From positions 1 through 64,000 of the forward strand of contig NZ_CACVBR010000001.1 of assembly GCF_902728265.1 (NCBI RefSeq): DNA of 64,000 bases, written 5' to 3'. The position numbers and the translations under genes are program-made. Under the pieces are notes generated by a model that saw nothing but the letters and a program-made list of their open reading frames with translations, made no database searches and was not told the origin of the DNA. The stretch comes from Chryseobacterium potabilaquae. GTDB taxonomy: Bacteria; Bacteroidota; Bacteroidia; Flavobacteriales; Weeksellaceae. Each line of letters starts with the position of its first letter. The stretch's first letter is position 1. Of the stretch, positions 17,499-26,695 are shown one piece after another.

Positions 17499-18923
17499 AT
17501 GTTTAACAAAAAAATAAAAATAAAAACTGTTTCCAAAAAAACATTAGGAGATCTTCAAACTCCCATGAATATTTATCTGCAAATTCGGGACAAGTTTCGA
17601 GATACTATTTTATTGGAAAGCTGTGATGCAAAAAATATTGATAATAATTTCTCTTTCATCGCAATTAATGCAGTTGCGGGTATTGAAATTAAAAATCTAA
17701 ATGAGTTCGAAATAAAACTTCCAGGAGAAGAGCCCTTCAAACAATTCATTATAGATCACAATATTGCAGATATACTCCAAGATTTCACTCAGATTTTTGA
17801 ATGTGAAAAAGCAAATGATTCTATAGAAGAAACCGCCCAAAGCCTAATAGGGTACACAAGCTATGAGGCTGTTCAGTTTTTTGAAAATATTACTTTTAAA
17901 GCCCAAAGCCCGGAGACCAAAATTCCTATTTTGAGATACCGTCTTTATCAATATATCATTGCCATCAATCATTACAATGATGAAATGTATATTATTGAAA
18001 ATCAAATTAACAATATAAAATCTGAGCTTCATTTGCTGGAAAGTTTAATTAAGAATCAAGATTCTATTATATATCCATTTGAGAAAACGGGCCCGGAAAC
18101 CTCCAATATTTCTGATGAAGAATTTATAAAACTTGTCGAAACAGCTCAAGCACATTGCATGAGAGGAGATGTGTTTCAAATGGTTTTAAGCAGAAGGTTT
18201 CAACAAGACTTTAGAGGTGATGAATTCAATGTTTATAGGGCTTTAAGAAATATCAATCCTTCTCCTTATTTATTCTTTTTTGATTATGGTAATTACAAAT
18301 TATTTGGATCCAGCCCCGAAAGTCAATTAATTATAAAAAACAATAAAGCGATTATCCATCCTATAGCTGGAACTTTTAAAAGAACAGGCCATTTTGATAC
18401 CGATTTAGCATCCATTGAAGAATTGAAAAAGGATCCTAAAGAAAATGCAGAACATACTATGCTTGTTGATTTAGCTCGAAATGATTTAGGAAAATTGGGA
18501 AAAAATGTGATTGTTACCAAATTAAAAGAAATTCAGCTTTTTTCCCATGTTATCCATATGGTGAGTGAAGTTACTGCAGATCTACAGGAAAAAGCCAATC
18601 CATTTGCTATGATTGCCGCGACTTTTCCACAAGGCACATTAAGTGGGGCTCCTAAACACAAAGCTCTTCAACTCATCAATAAATACGAAAAAGATTCAAG
18701 AGGTTATTATGGTGGTTGTATCGGAATTATTGGTTTAAATGGCAATTGTAATCAAGCTATTATGATCAGGACATTTTTAAGTAAAAACAATACTTTATAT
18801 TATCAAGCAGGCGCAGGTTTAGTAGCCCATTCTATTCCTGAAAATGAGTTACAAGAAGTTAACAATAAACTAAATGCATTAAAACAAGCAGTAGAAAAAG
18901 CAGAAAAATTAGTTGATAATTAA
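17499..18923 (+). CDS. trpE: Anthranilate synthase component I
   Basis: 474 aa from the ATG at 17499 (MFNKKIKIKTVSKK); in-frame codons upstream lie inside the terminator T-run and are not used. The chorismate-binding domain shows RGDVFQMVLSRRFQQDF, SPYLFFFDYGNYKLFGSSPE, HPIAGTFKRTG, DLARNDLGKLG and the C-terminal YYGGCIGIIGLNGNCNQAIMIRTF. It converts chorismate to anthranilate with TrpG supplying ammonia. The N-terminal allosteric domain has LLESCDAKN, matching the LLES Trp-feedback motif of TrpE. First structural gene of trpEGDCFBA. Confidence 0.97.
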   Translation: MFNKKIKIKTVSKKTLGDLQTPMNIYLQIRDKFRDTILLESCDAKNIDNNFSFIAINAVAGIEIKNLNEFEIKLPGEEPFKQFIIDHNIADILQDFTQIFECEKANDSIEETAQSLIGYTSYEAVQFFENITFKAQSPETKIPILRYRLYQYIIAINHYNDEMYIIENQINNIKSELHLLESLIKNQDSIIYPFEKTGPETSNISDEEFIKLVETAQAHCMRGDVFQMVLSRRFQQDFRGDEFNVYRALRNINPSPYLFFFDYGNYKLFGSSPESQLIIKNNKAIIHPIAGTFKRTGHFDTDLASIEELKKDPKENAEHTMLVDLARNDLGKLGKNVIVTKLKEIQLFSHVIHMVSEVTADLQEKANPFAMIAATFPQGTLSGAPKHKALQLINKYEKDSRGYYGGCIGIIGLNGNCNQAIMIRTFLSKNNTLYYQAGAGLVAHSIPENELQEVNNKLNALKQAVEKAEKLVDN

Positions 18924-18970
18924 GCTTTTCAATGAATCTCACCCTTGATATAAAACCTAAAAAGATAAAA

Positions 18971-19585
18971 ATGAATAACAATATACAAAAAATAGATAAC
19001 AAAGAACAATCAGAAGCTAAAGTTCTGGTATTTGATAATTATGATAGCTTTACTTACAATCTCGTTCAGATTATCGAGAGAATTTTAGATAGAAAAGTAG
19101 ATGTCATAAGAAATGATCAAATTACCCTGGAAGAAGTGGAAAAATATGATAAAATTATACTTTCTCCAGGGCCAGGAATTCCGGAAGAAGCAGGAATTTT
19201 GTTGAACATTATTAAAAAATATGCTCCGACGAAAAGTATTTTTGGAGTATGCCTTGGTCAACAAGCTATTTGTGAAGCATTTGGGGGGAATTTAATTAAC
19301 CTTTCTGAAATCTTTCATGGCGTGGCAACTTCAGCTGAAATAGTAAAAACAGATGCAAAGCTCTTCAGAAACCTTTCTCCAACACTAGACGTGGGAAGGT
19401 ATCATAGCTGGGTAGTAAATCCTAACAATTTTCCTCAAGAATTAGAAGTTACGGCAGTCGATAATAATGGGATGATCATGGCTTTACAGCATAAAAAATA
19501 TGATGTACATGGAGTACAGTTTCATCCTGAAAGTATCTTGACTCCTGATGGAGAAATCATTATTCGAAATTTCCTAATGTCCTAA
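18971..19585 (+). CDS. trpG: Anthranilate synthase component II, glutamine amidotransferase
   Basis: 204 aa from ATG 18971; an earlier in-frame ATG at 18932 would add 13 residues without homology value. Class I amidotransferase triad: Cys94 in FGVCLGQQAI, and His/Glu in VQFHPES near the C-terminus; SPGPGIPEEAG is the oxyanion strand. It frees ammonia from glutamine for TrpE. No pabA/pabB pair is seen here, so whether it also serves folate synthesis is open. Lies 47 bases after trpE. Confidence 0.95.
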   Translation: MNNNIQKIDNKEQSEAKVLVFDNYDSFTYNLVQIIERILDRKVDVIRNDQITLEEVEKYDKIILSPGPGIPEEAGILLNIIKKYAPTKSIFGVCLGQQAICEAFGGNLINLSEIFHGVATSAEIVKTDAKLFRNLSPTLDVGRYHSWVVNPNNFPQELEVTAVDNNGMIMALQHKKYDVHGVQFHPESILTPDGEIIIRNFLMS

Positions 19586-19622
19586 AATCACACAATCCCT
19601 CACTCATTAAAAATTCACACAA

Positions 19623-20609
19623 ATGAAGGAAATCTTACAATACTTATTCAATCATCATACTTTGTCAAAATCTGAGGCAAAGGCTATTATGATTGAAATT
19701 GCCCAAAATAAATTCAACACGATGGAAGTTACGGCTTTTATTAGTGTTTTCTTGATGCGAAATATTACATTAAAAGAACTAGAAGGATTCAGAGAAGCAT
19801 TACTACTTATGGCTCTTCCCGTGAACCTTGCTTTTGATGACACTATGGATATTACCGGAACAGGAGGTGACGGAAAAGAGACTATTAATATATCCACTTT
19901 AGCAAGTTTTGTTGTAGCCGGAGCTGGTCAAAAAATCACCAAACATGGTAACTACGGGGTATCTACTACTACAGGCTCATCTAATGTGTTGGAAGAGCTG
20001 GGTTATGAATTCAAAAACAATTCAGAAAGATTGAATGAGGATTTAGAAAAAGCCAATATTTGTTTTTTACACGCGCCCTACTTTCACCCCGCTCTTCAAT
20101 CTGTTGGATCCCTAAGAAAATCCCTGGGATTAAGAACGTTTTTCAATCTCCTAGGTCCTTTAGTAAACCCTTGTAAACCCAAATTTTCTATGATAGGAGT
20201 TTATAATATGGAAATAGCTAGGGTTTATCAATATTTATTACAGAAAGATGACCAAGACTTTATATTAATTCATGGATTAGATGGATATGATGAAATTAGT
20301 TTAACCCATGATTCTAAGATCATTACTAAAAATATTGAAGAAATTTATTCTACCGAAGATTTAGGATTTGAATCTATTACCGCTGAAAGTATTAAAGCAG
20401 GTAAAACAACTCAGGAATCCGCAAAAATTTTCATGGATATATTAGAGGGAAATGGATCCGAAGAACAAAATTCGGTAGTATTAGCCAATGCTTCAGTTGC
20501 CCTTTATTATACTTATAAATTTGGAAGTTATAATGATTGCCTTCTTATGGCTCAGGAAAGTTTAGAAAGTGGAAAAGCATTGAAATCTCTAGAATTATTG
20601 TTAGAATAA
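19623..20609 (+). CDS. trpD: Anthranilate phosphoribosyltransferase
   Basis: 328 aa. Signature GTGGDGKETINISTLASFVVAGAG binds the PRPP phosphates, followed by KHGNYGVSTTTGSSNVLEELGY and FLHAPYFHPALQSVGSLRKSLGLRTFFNLLGPLVNP for anthranilate binding. Transfers phosphoribose to anthranilate. Standalone, not fused to trpG as in enterobacteria. Third gene of the operon. Confidence 0.97.
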   Translation: MKEILQYLFNHHTLSKSEAKAIMIEIAQNKFNTMEVTAFISVFLMRNITLKELEGFREALLLMALPVNLAFDDTMDITGTGGDGKETINISTLASFVVAGAGQKITKHGNYGVSTTTGSSNVLEELGYEFKNNSERLNEDLEKANICFLHAPYFHPALQSVGSLRKSLGLRTFFNLLGPLVNPCKPKFSMIGVYNMEIARVYQYLLQKDDQDFILIHGLDGYDEISLTHDSKIITKNIEEIYSTEDLGFESITAESIKAGKTTQESAKIFMDILEGNGSEEQNSVVLANASVALYYTYKFGSYNDCLLMAQESLESGKALKSLELLLE

Positions 20610-20653
20610 ATATACAATTTACTATATCATACTGATAAATTCATCAAATAAAA

Positions 20654-21439
20654 ATGCAAATGACAATTTTAGATACCATCATACAGAGAAAAAAAGAAGA
20701 AGTTATAGCTTCTCAATCCAAAATTTCTATAAAAGAATTAAAAGATTCACCATTTTTTAAGAGAAAAGGAATTTCATTAAAAGATTCTCTAAAAAATAAA
20801 AGTGGCATTATTGCAGAATTTAAAAGACAATCTCCATCAAAGGGTATTATTAATAACACTGTTTCACCCCTAGAAGTAGTTTCTTGTTATGAAAACTATG
20901 GTGCAAGTGGAATTTCTATTCTTACAGATACTTATTTTTTTGGAGGAAGTACTGAAGATATACTCAGCGTAAGAGATCAGATAAACATTCCCATTCTAAG
21001 AAAAGACTTTATGATCGATACGTATCAATTTTATGAAGCAAAAAGTTTAGGTGCTGACGCTGTTTTACTTATCGCTTCTTGTCTTTCTGCAAATCAGGTT
21101 TTAGAATTTACAGAGCTTTCCCATGAGTTAGGGCTAGAAGTTTTACTAGAAATCCATACAGAAGATGAGCTTACCCATTATAATTCACAAATCGATTTAG
21201 TAGGAATTAATAATAGAAATCTAAAAGATTTTAAAGTAGATCTGCAACATTCTGTACAATTAAAAAACAGCCTTCCCAAAGGAGTTTTGTCTATCGCAGA
21301 AAGTGGTATTTATAGTATTGAAGACTTTCATTATTTGAAAGAAAGAGGATTTGACGGATTTCTCATGGGAGAATATTTTATGAAAAATGAAAATCCTGGA
21401 AAAGCCTTTGAGGAATTTATTGTAAACATAACCGTCTAA
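20654..21439 (+). CDS. trpC: Indole-3-glycerol phosphate synthase
   Basis: 261 aa TIM barrel. Characteristic blocks: GIIAEFKRQSPSKGIIN, ASGISILTDTYFFGGS, PILRKDFMIDTYQFYEAKSLGADAVLLI, VGINNRNLKDFKVD and IAESGIY. Ring-closes CdRP to indole-glycerol phosphate. A second ATG two codons in (20660) is an alternative start. Separate from trpF, unlike the fused enzyme of E. coli. Confidence 0.97.
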   Translation: MQMTILDTIIQRKKEEVIASQSKISIKELKDSPFFKRKGISLKDSLKNKSGIIAEFKRQSPSKGIINNTVSPLEVVSCYENYGASGISILTDTYFFGGSTEDILSVRDQINIPILRKDFMIDTYQFYEAKSLGADAVLLIASCLSANQVLEFTELSHELGLEVLLEIHTEDELTHYNSQIDLVGINNRNLKDFKVDLQHSVQLKNSLPKGVLSIAESGIYSIEDFHYLKERGFDGFLMGEYFMKNENPGKAFEEFIVNITV

Positions 21440-21448
21440 AACTACCCA

Positions 21449-22156
21449 ATGGATCATCTCCCATTATCAATTCCTCAGTCTCCACCACAACTCAAAGTTT
21501 GTGGGCTCACAAAACTCGATCAAATTACCGAGTTAGCCTCATTACCAATTGATTTTCTAGGGTTTATATTCTATGAAAAGTCACCAAGATATGTATTGAA
21601 TCATTTAAGATTGGAAGATATTGCGAAGATCGAGCAAAATAAAAAAGTTGGAGTTTTTGTCAATGAAAGCTTAGATAAAATAATAGAAATTGCAACATGT
21701 GCAAAGCTGAATTTCATCCAACTTCATGGAGACGAGAGTACAATATTTATAAAAGAATTAAGGAAAAAACTACATCCAGAAATTGAAATTATTAACGTAA
21801 TCAGAATCGGAAATTATAAACAAGAAATCAATAGAAATCTTCAAGAAATAGTTAACGCTCAACTATCAGATAGTAACTATTTTCTATTTGACACCGATAG
21901 TAAGGCTTTTGGGGGAACGGGATTACAGTTCGACTGGGATATTTTAAATACAATAAAAATACCTCTACCCTATTTTTTAAGTGGCGGAGTTTCAGAAAAA
22001 AATATTAAAAACATCAAAAATTTGAATCAAAAACCTATTGCTTTAGATATCAATTCCAAATTTGAAATGAGCCCTGGAAATAAGGATATACTAAAAATAG
22101 CATCGTTTAAAAACGAATTAAACCTAGCAATAAATGATTCTTTTTCTCAATTATAA
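21449..22156 (+). CDS. trpF: Phosphoribosylanthranilate isomerase
   Basis: 235 aa. LKVCGLTKLDQI at the N-terminus contains the catalytic Cys; FLGFIFYEKSPRYV, VGVFVNESLDKI, IQLHGDES, FDTDSKAFGGTGLQFDWDIL (catalytic Asp) and PYFLSGGVSEKNI follow in the usual barrel order. Isomerises PRA to CdRP. The first ~13 residues (MDHLPLSIPQSPP) look like a divergent extension. Starts nine bases after trpC. Confidence 0.95.
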   Translation: MDHLPLSIPQSPPQLKVCGLTKLDQITELASLPIDFLGFIFYEKSPRYVLNHLRLEDIAKIEQNKKVGVFVNESLDKIIEIATCAKLNFIQLHGDESTIFIKELRKKLHPEIEIINVIRIGNYKQEINRNLQEIVNAQLSDSNYFLFDTDSKAFGGTGLQFDWDILNTIKIPLPYFLSGGVSEKNIKNIKNLNQKPIALDINSKFEMSPGNKDILKIASFKNELNLAINDSFSQL

Positions 22157-22168
22157 AATAATAACAAA

Positions 22169-23347
22169 ATGAATTATAAAAATCCAGATGAAAATGGATA
22201 CTATGGAGAATTTGGGGGTGCTTTTATTCCTGAAATGTTGTATCCTAATATAGAAGAATTACAGAAAAACTATCTTAATATCATCGAATCGGAAGACTTT
22301 CAAAAAGAGTATCAAGATTTGTTGAAAAACTATGTAGGGCGCTCTACTCCTCTCTATTTAGCCAAAAATTTAAGTGAAAAATATAATACTACAATTTATT
22401 TAAAACGGGAAGATCTCAATCATACCGGAGCTCATAAAATTAATAATGCTTTAGGCCAGGTTTTATTAGCAAAACGTCTTGGAAAAACCAGAATTATCGC
22501 GGAAACCGGCGCCGGTCAACATGGTGTTGCTACTGCCACCGCTTGTGCGTTACTTGGTTTGGAATGTATTGTATATATGGGTGAAATCGATATTCAGCGA
22601 CAAGCTCCGAATGTAGCAAGGATGAAAATGTTAGGTGCTAGTGTTGTGGCAGCTACTTCGGGTTCCAAAACATTAAAAGATGCTGTTAATGAAGCATTAA
22701 GAGATTGGATTAATAACCCGATTACCACACATTATGTAATTGGAAGTGTGGTTGGACCTCATCCGTTTCCTGATTTGGTAACGAGATTTCAAAGTGTCAT
22801 TTCAAAAGAAATAAAAGAACAACTTAGCGAGCAGATAGGAAGAGAAAATCCAGATTATGTGATTGCCTGTGTAGGAGGAGGAAGCAATGCAGCGGGTACT
22901 TTTTATCATTTTGTCAATGAAAAGGATGTAAACATTATAGCAGCTGAGGCGGGAGGCCTTGGAATTGAATCGGGTCAATCAGCCGCTACTACTTTCTTGG
23001 GAACTCTAGGAGTGCTACATGGAAGTAAGAGTTTGGTAATGCAGACAAAAGACGGACAAGTCATAGAGCCTCATTCTATTTCAGCCGGATTGGATTATCC
23101 TGGAATAGGACCTTTTCATGCTCATTTATTTAAAGAAAAACGTGCTGAATTTTTCAGTATCAATGATGACGAAGCCTTACAATCTGCATTTGAGTTAACT
23201 CGCTTGGAAGGAATTATCCCTGCTTTAGAAAGTTCTCATGCATTGGCTGTGCTAGATAAAAAGAAATTTAATCCTGATCAGATTATTGTCATCTGCCTTA
23301 GTGGGCGAGGTGATAAGGATATGGAAACCTATTTAAAGAATTTGTAA
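22169..23347 (+). CDS. trpB: Tryptophan synthase beta subunit
   Basis: 392 aa. PLP Lys90 in [49 protein letters not shown] (phosphate-binding loop) and the C-terminal [13 protein letters not shown] are all canonical for TrpB1. Condenses indole, channelled from TrpA, with serine. Starts 12 bases after trpF. Confidence 0.98.
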   Translation: MNYKNPDENGYYGEFGGAFIPEMLYPNIEELQKNYLNIIESEDFQKEYQDLLKNYVGRSTPLYLAKNLSEKYNTTIYLKREDLNHTGAHKINNALGQVLLAKRLGKTRIIAETGAGQHGVATATACALLGLECIVYMGEIDIQRQAPNVARMKMLGASVVAATSGSKTLKDAVNEALRDWINNPITTHYVIGSVVGPHPFPDLVTRFQSVISKEIKEQLSEQIGRENPDYVIACVGGGSNAAGTFYHFVNEKDVNIIAAEAGGLGIESGQSAATTFLGTLGVLHGSKSLVMQTKDGQVIEPHSISAGLDYPGIGPFHAHLFKEKRAEFFSINDDEALQSAFELTRLEGIIPALESSHALAVLDKKKFNPDQIIVICLSGRGDKDMETYLKNL

Positions 23348-23363
23348 ATAGCTTATACAAGAA

Positions 23364-24098
23364 ATGAAAAAACTCAACATATACTTCACAGCAGGGATAC
23401 CCCAATTAGAAGATACTGCAGAAATTATACAACTGATACAGAATTCAGGAGCTGATATGATAGAAATCGGGATGCCTTATTCTGATCCGGTAGCAGATGG
23501 TCCGGTTATTCAAAAAGCACATGAATTGGCCCTGAAAAACGGCATGACCATTGAGCATCTTTTTTTACAGCTAAAACAAATTAAAAATGAAATTAAAATT
23601 CCTTTGATCTTAATGGGTTATATCAATCCTGTTTTAAGTTTTGGATTTGAAAATTTTTGTAAAGAATGCTCTGAAAGTAGTATTTCAGGATTAATTATTC
23701 CAGATTTACCATCCATTGAATTTGAAAAGAATTATCAGCATATTTTAAAAAAATATAATTTGAATTTCACATTTTTGGTAACTCCGGAAACTTCAGAAGA
23801 GCGAATTTTATATCTAGATTCTTTAAGTTCAGGATTTTTATATGCTGTAAGTTCTTCATCTACCACTGGAAATGATACTACTATTTTAAGAAATGAAGAG
23901 TATCTTTCAAGATTAGCCTCTCTCCCACTGAAAAATCCGGTAATGATCGGTTTCGGAATTAAATCAAAAGAAGATTTTGAAAATGTTACTGAAAAAGCGG
24001 ATGGTGGAATCATTGGAACTGCTTTTGTCAATATTCTATTGCAAAATAGAGATTGGAAGAAAAATGTAATAGATTTTGTCCATTCCATAAAAGAGTAA
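23364..24098 (+). CDS. trpA: Tryptophan synthase alpha subunit
   Basis: 244 aa TIM barrel. YFTAGIPQLEDT, ADMIEIGMPYSDPVADGPVIQ (catalytic Glu and Asp), PLILMGYINPVLSFG, GLIIPDLPSIE, VTPETSEERI and the phosphate loop VMIGFGIKSKEDFENV with GGIIGTAFV. Splits indole-glycerol phosphate and passes indole to TrpB. Slightly short against E. coli TrpA (268 aa). Last tryptophan gene; lipB follows after 32 bases. Confidence 0.97.
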   Translation: MKKLNIYFTAGIPQLEDTAEIIQLIQNSGADMIEIGMPYSDPVADGPVIQKAHELALKNGMTIEHLFLQLKQIKNEIKIPLILMGYINPVLSFGFENFCKECSESSISGLIIPDLPSIEFEKNYQHILKKYNLNFTFLVTPETSEERILYLDSLSSGFLYAVSSSSTTGNDTTILRNEEYLSRLASLPLKNPVMIGFGIKSKEDFENVTEKADGGIIGTAFVNILLQNRDWKKNVIDFVHSIKE

Positions 24099-24130
24099 AA
24101 ATCACTAAATTTGTATATCTAAAAAAAGGT

Positions 24131-24859
24131 ATGAACACACATCAAAATAAAGTAGTAGAGTTTGAAGATTTAGGGATCAAAGAATATCAGCCTTCTTGGG
24201 ATTATCAGGAAAAACTGATGAAAGATATTATTGATACTAAAATTAAGAATCGTGATTTACCCACAGAGCAACATATCTCGACTCTGAATCACTTTCTCTT
24301 AGTAGAACATCCTCATGTGTATACCTTAGGCAAAAGTGGTCATGAAGAAAATATGTTGGCTGGAATTGATAAATTAAAAGAAATCGATGCTACTTTTGTA
24401 AAAGTGAATCGGGGCGGAGATATTACGTATCATGGATATGGGCAAATTGTTGGCTACCCTATTTTAGATCTTGAAAATTTTTTCACAGATATTCATTTGT
24501 ATATGCGAAATCTTGAGGAAGTGATTATTCGAACAATTGCAGAGTTTGGATTGAAAGGAGAACGTTCACCAGGTGAAACTGGTGTTTGGTTGGATGTGGG
24601 AAAACCTTATGCTCGAAAAATTTGCGCAATGGGAGTAAAGGCCTCTCGCTGGGTTACCTTACATGGTTTTGCATTGAATGTGAACACAGATATGCGATAT
24701 TTTGAATATATAATCCCTTGTGGAATTAAAGACAAACAAGTAACTTCTTTAAAAAGAGAACTCGAAAGAGAATTAACCGCAGAAGAATTTGAAGAAGTAA
24801 AAGCTAAGATCAGAAAACATTTTGTGGATGTTTTTGAGGCGGAGTTCGCTTATAAATAA
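24131..24859 (+). CDS. lipB: Octanoyl-[acyl-carrier-protein]:protein N-octanoyltransferase
   Basis: 242 aa from the ATG at 24131 (MNTHQNKVVEFEDLG); the open frame upstream overlaps trpA and starts with TTG. Motifs: VEHPHVYTLGKSG, VNRGGDITYHGYGQIVGYPILDL, RKICAMGVKASRWVTLHGFALNVN, and the catalytic Cys in IIPCGIKDKQVTSL. It moves octanoyl groups from ACP to lipoyl domains, the first step of lipoate assembly. It is close enough to trpA to be read through from the trp operon, but no functional tie is known. Confidence 0.95.
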   Translation: MNTHQNKVVEFEDLGIKEYQPSWDYQEKLMKDIIDTKIKNRDLPTEQHISTLNHFLLVEHPHVYTLGKSGHEENMLAGIDKLKEIDATFVKVNRGGDITYHGYGQIVGYPILDLENFFTDIHLYMRNLEEVIIRTIAEFGLKGERSPGETGVWLDVGKPYARKICAMGVKASRWVTLHGFALNVNTDMRYFEYIIPCGIKDKQVTSLKRELERELTAEEFEEVKAKIRKHFVDVFEAEFAYK

Positions 24860-24893
24860 TCAAAATGTAAGCATATCTTTATTAACAACATTC

Positions 24894-24920
24894 ATAATCT
24901 CCATAGTTTTATGAGATTAT
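24894..24920. terminator. Weak hairpin between convergent lipB and the deformylase-like gene
   Basis: 8-bp stem ATAATCTC / GAGATTAT with an 11-nt loop. No clear U-tract on either side, so termination here is uncertain. Confidence 0.35.
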
Positions 24921-24968
24921 AGAGATTGGATTGTAGATAAAAAGACTTAATATTCTTAAGGAATTGTT

Positions 24969-25604
24969 TTATCTTGTCGTCGAATCCGATTTTTTATAAG
25001 CTTCTACTTGCTTATAAGAGTCATTCTTTTCTTTTTCTTTTTTGTCAGAAATCAAAATTCCGAAAAGATGATCAATTTCGTGCTGGAATATTACGGCTGT
25101 AAAACCTTCTACCATTTCTGAATGTTTCTCTCCCTTCAGATCAGTATATTCCAATTGAATAACTTTACTTCTATAAAATTGATCTCTAAAATCAGGAATT
25201 GATAAGTCTCCTTCAGGACCTAAATTTTGTAATTCGGATCTCCAGATAATGACCGGATTGATAAAATATTCTAGCGGATTTCCTTCTTTATCAAAACGTT
25301 GAACCCAAATTACCTTTCTGTTAATTCCCACTTGCGGAGCAGCAATCCCAACTCCCCCCTTTGTGGAAAGAAGAGCTTCTTTCATTCTTTTCACTAAAGT
25401 TGCTGTATTTGGATCAAAGGGATTAATTTCTGTTGACAGGTTTAATAACGTTTGATGTTGATGATCATCAGTAGTTTGATAGATTGGTAATGCAGAATTG
25501 ATATCTCCCTCATTAATAATAGCCGTTTCCTGGGAATTTAATTCTTGAGCATTCATAAAGCCCATAAAAAGGATACATAAAAAGTATATATTTCTCATAT
25601 TCAT
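24969..25604 (-). CDS. Exported peptide-deformylase-like protein with altered metal-site residue
   Basis: 211 aa from ATG 25604 (alternative ATG 25598). MRNIYFLCILFMGFMNAQ is a signal peptide, unusual for a deformylase, which normally acts on nascent chains in the cytoplasm. Domain motifs: motif I GVGIAAPQVG (84-93), motif II EGDLSIP (131-137) and motif III QHEIDHLFG with the HExxH zinc/iron ligands (175-179). In canonical enzymes motif II is EGCLS and the Cys is the third metal ligand; here the codon is GAC (Asp133). Asp could still bind metal, so the protein may be a hydrolase with new properties or a divergent paralogue. The housekeeping def is presumably elsewhere. Confidence 0.85.
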   Translation of the reverse strand: MNMRNIYFLCILFMGFMNAQELNSQETAIINEGDINSALPIYQTTDDHQHQTLLNLSTEINPFDPNTATLVKRMKEALLSTKGGVGIAAPQVGINRKVIWVQRFDKEGNPLEYFINPVIIWRSELQNLGPEGDLSIPDFRDQFYRSKVIQLEYTDLKGEKHSEMVEGFTAVIFQHEIDHLFGILISDKKEKEKNDSYKQVEAYKKSDSTTR

Positions 25605-25668
25605 GAAATGTCGTGCAAATATACGTAAAGAGAACATTATTTTAACTCTTATTTTGTTCATTTAAAAA

Positions 25669-25688
25669 AAACGGACATTAGTCCGTTT
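25669..25688 (-). terminator. Terminator after the ChaN-like gene
   Basis: Perfect 8-bp stem AAACGGAC / GTCCGTTT with an ATTA loop; on the minus strand a long U-run follows. It separates the ChaN-like gene from the deformylase-like gene, although part of the U-run lies next to the latter's upstream region. Confidence 0.85.
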
Positions 25689-25727
25689 ATATCAGCCCAT
25701 TTCCTTTATATCGTTATGTATTGAAAA

Positions 25728-26600
25728 TTAAAAGGTTTTTGTCATATCACTTGGAATAATCAGATTATAATCTGTAGGAATATAATCTTTATCAGGCGTT
25801 TTTAAATCAGGATCATTTGATTCGAAAACAGAAATTACGGCCATTTTTAATTTTTGATTTTTCTGTTTGATATACCAATAAATACCTCCAAATTCTTTAC
25901 TATGATAGTTTCCATTATAATGAATGAAAGTCTTTCCTGCTTGTATATTGCGTAGAATAGATTCCGCCATTGTTGCATCTTTCGTTGCTTGAGCAGCAAT
26001 AAAATTCATTACTTTTGTTCCTTCTGCATGATCTCCCATCATCGCTTTCATTTCAAGATAGCCAGGTGTATCCAAAGTTACCTTAATAGGTAATTGTGCA
26101 ATATAAGTCTTTTCTTTATCTGTTAGAGTATCTAAAGATCCTAGCCCTTGTTTAGACGTTTGGGATGCATACCTTCTGGGAATATTAGTCGCAATAAAAC
26201 TTAATTTCTTATCTTTAGCAAAATCCACTAATGGTTTATAATCGGTGATATAATTATTCCATAAACGTGTAGAATCTTTAAAGGTTTTCGCATCAATTGC
26301 CCCATTCAAATATTGATTTAATTGAACTTGATTATCTCTTTCAAACATTTCTGCCCCTAAAATAATGTGACCCTTTTTTTGTTTATACAAAGTCTCTGTA
26401 ACTTTTAACTGTAACCAATGATTGATAGAATTATTATGATTTTCTCCAAAGAAAACGACATCATAATCAGCTAACTCTTTAACCAATTGATCCGTATCTA
26501 CTTTTTTTCCTTTTTTATCATAAAATTGATAAGCTTTGAAACTTTGTGCACTTAACGAATAAAAACCAATCAACAATATCGCAATAAAAAAATTTTTCAT
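25728..26600 (-). CDS. ChaN-family heme-binding-like exported protein
   Basis: 290 aa, signal peptide ending SLSAQ. ADYDVVFFGENHNNSINHWLQ and LGAEMFERDNQVQLNQYLNG are the hallmark blocks of the ChaN/haem-binding-uptake family (DUF399), and FIHYNGNYHSKEFGGIYWYI near the C-terminus carries the HYNGxxH motif. Campylobacter ChaN is an iron-regulated lipoprotein that stacks heme between two monomers; here the signal lacks a lipobox Cys. It lies 95 bases downstream of hmuS in the same direction without a clear promoter, so it probably extends the heme operon. Confidence 0.85.
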   Translation of the reverse strand: MKNFFIAILLIGFYSLSAQSFKAYQFYDKKGKKVDTDQLVKELADYDVVFFGENHNNSINHWLQLKVTETLYKQKKGHIILGAEMFERDNQVQLNQYLNGAIDAKTFKDSTRLWNNYITDYKPLVDFAKDKKLSFIATNIPRRYASQTSKQGLGSLDTLTDKEKTYIAQLPIKVTLDTPGYLEMKAMMGDHAEGTKVMNFIAAQATKDATMAESILRNIQAGKTFIHYNGNYHSKEFGGIYWYIKQKNQKLKMAVISVFESNDPDLKTPDKDYIPTDYNLIIPSDMTKTF

Positions 26601-26695
26601 TTTACTTTTTAATTAAACTTTGGCGATTCAATTTATTATTAAAAAAGCTGCCTTGAAATATCACAAAACAGCCCTTTTACAATCATCTAACTATA

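Noticed and set aside
24053-24130. Upstream extension of lipB overlapping trpA
   Set aside because: Starts with TTG, overlaps trpA by about 45 bases, and the translated segment has no LipB features; ATG 24131 is preferred.
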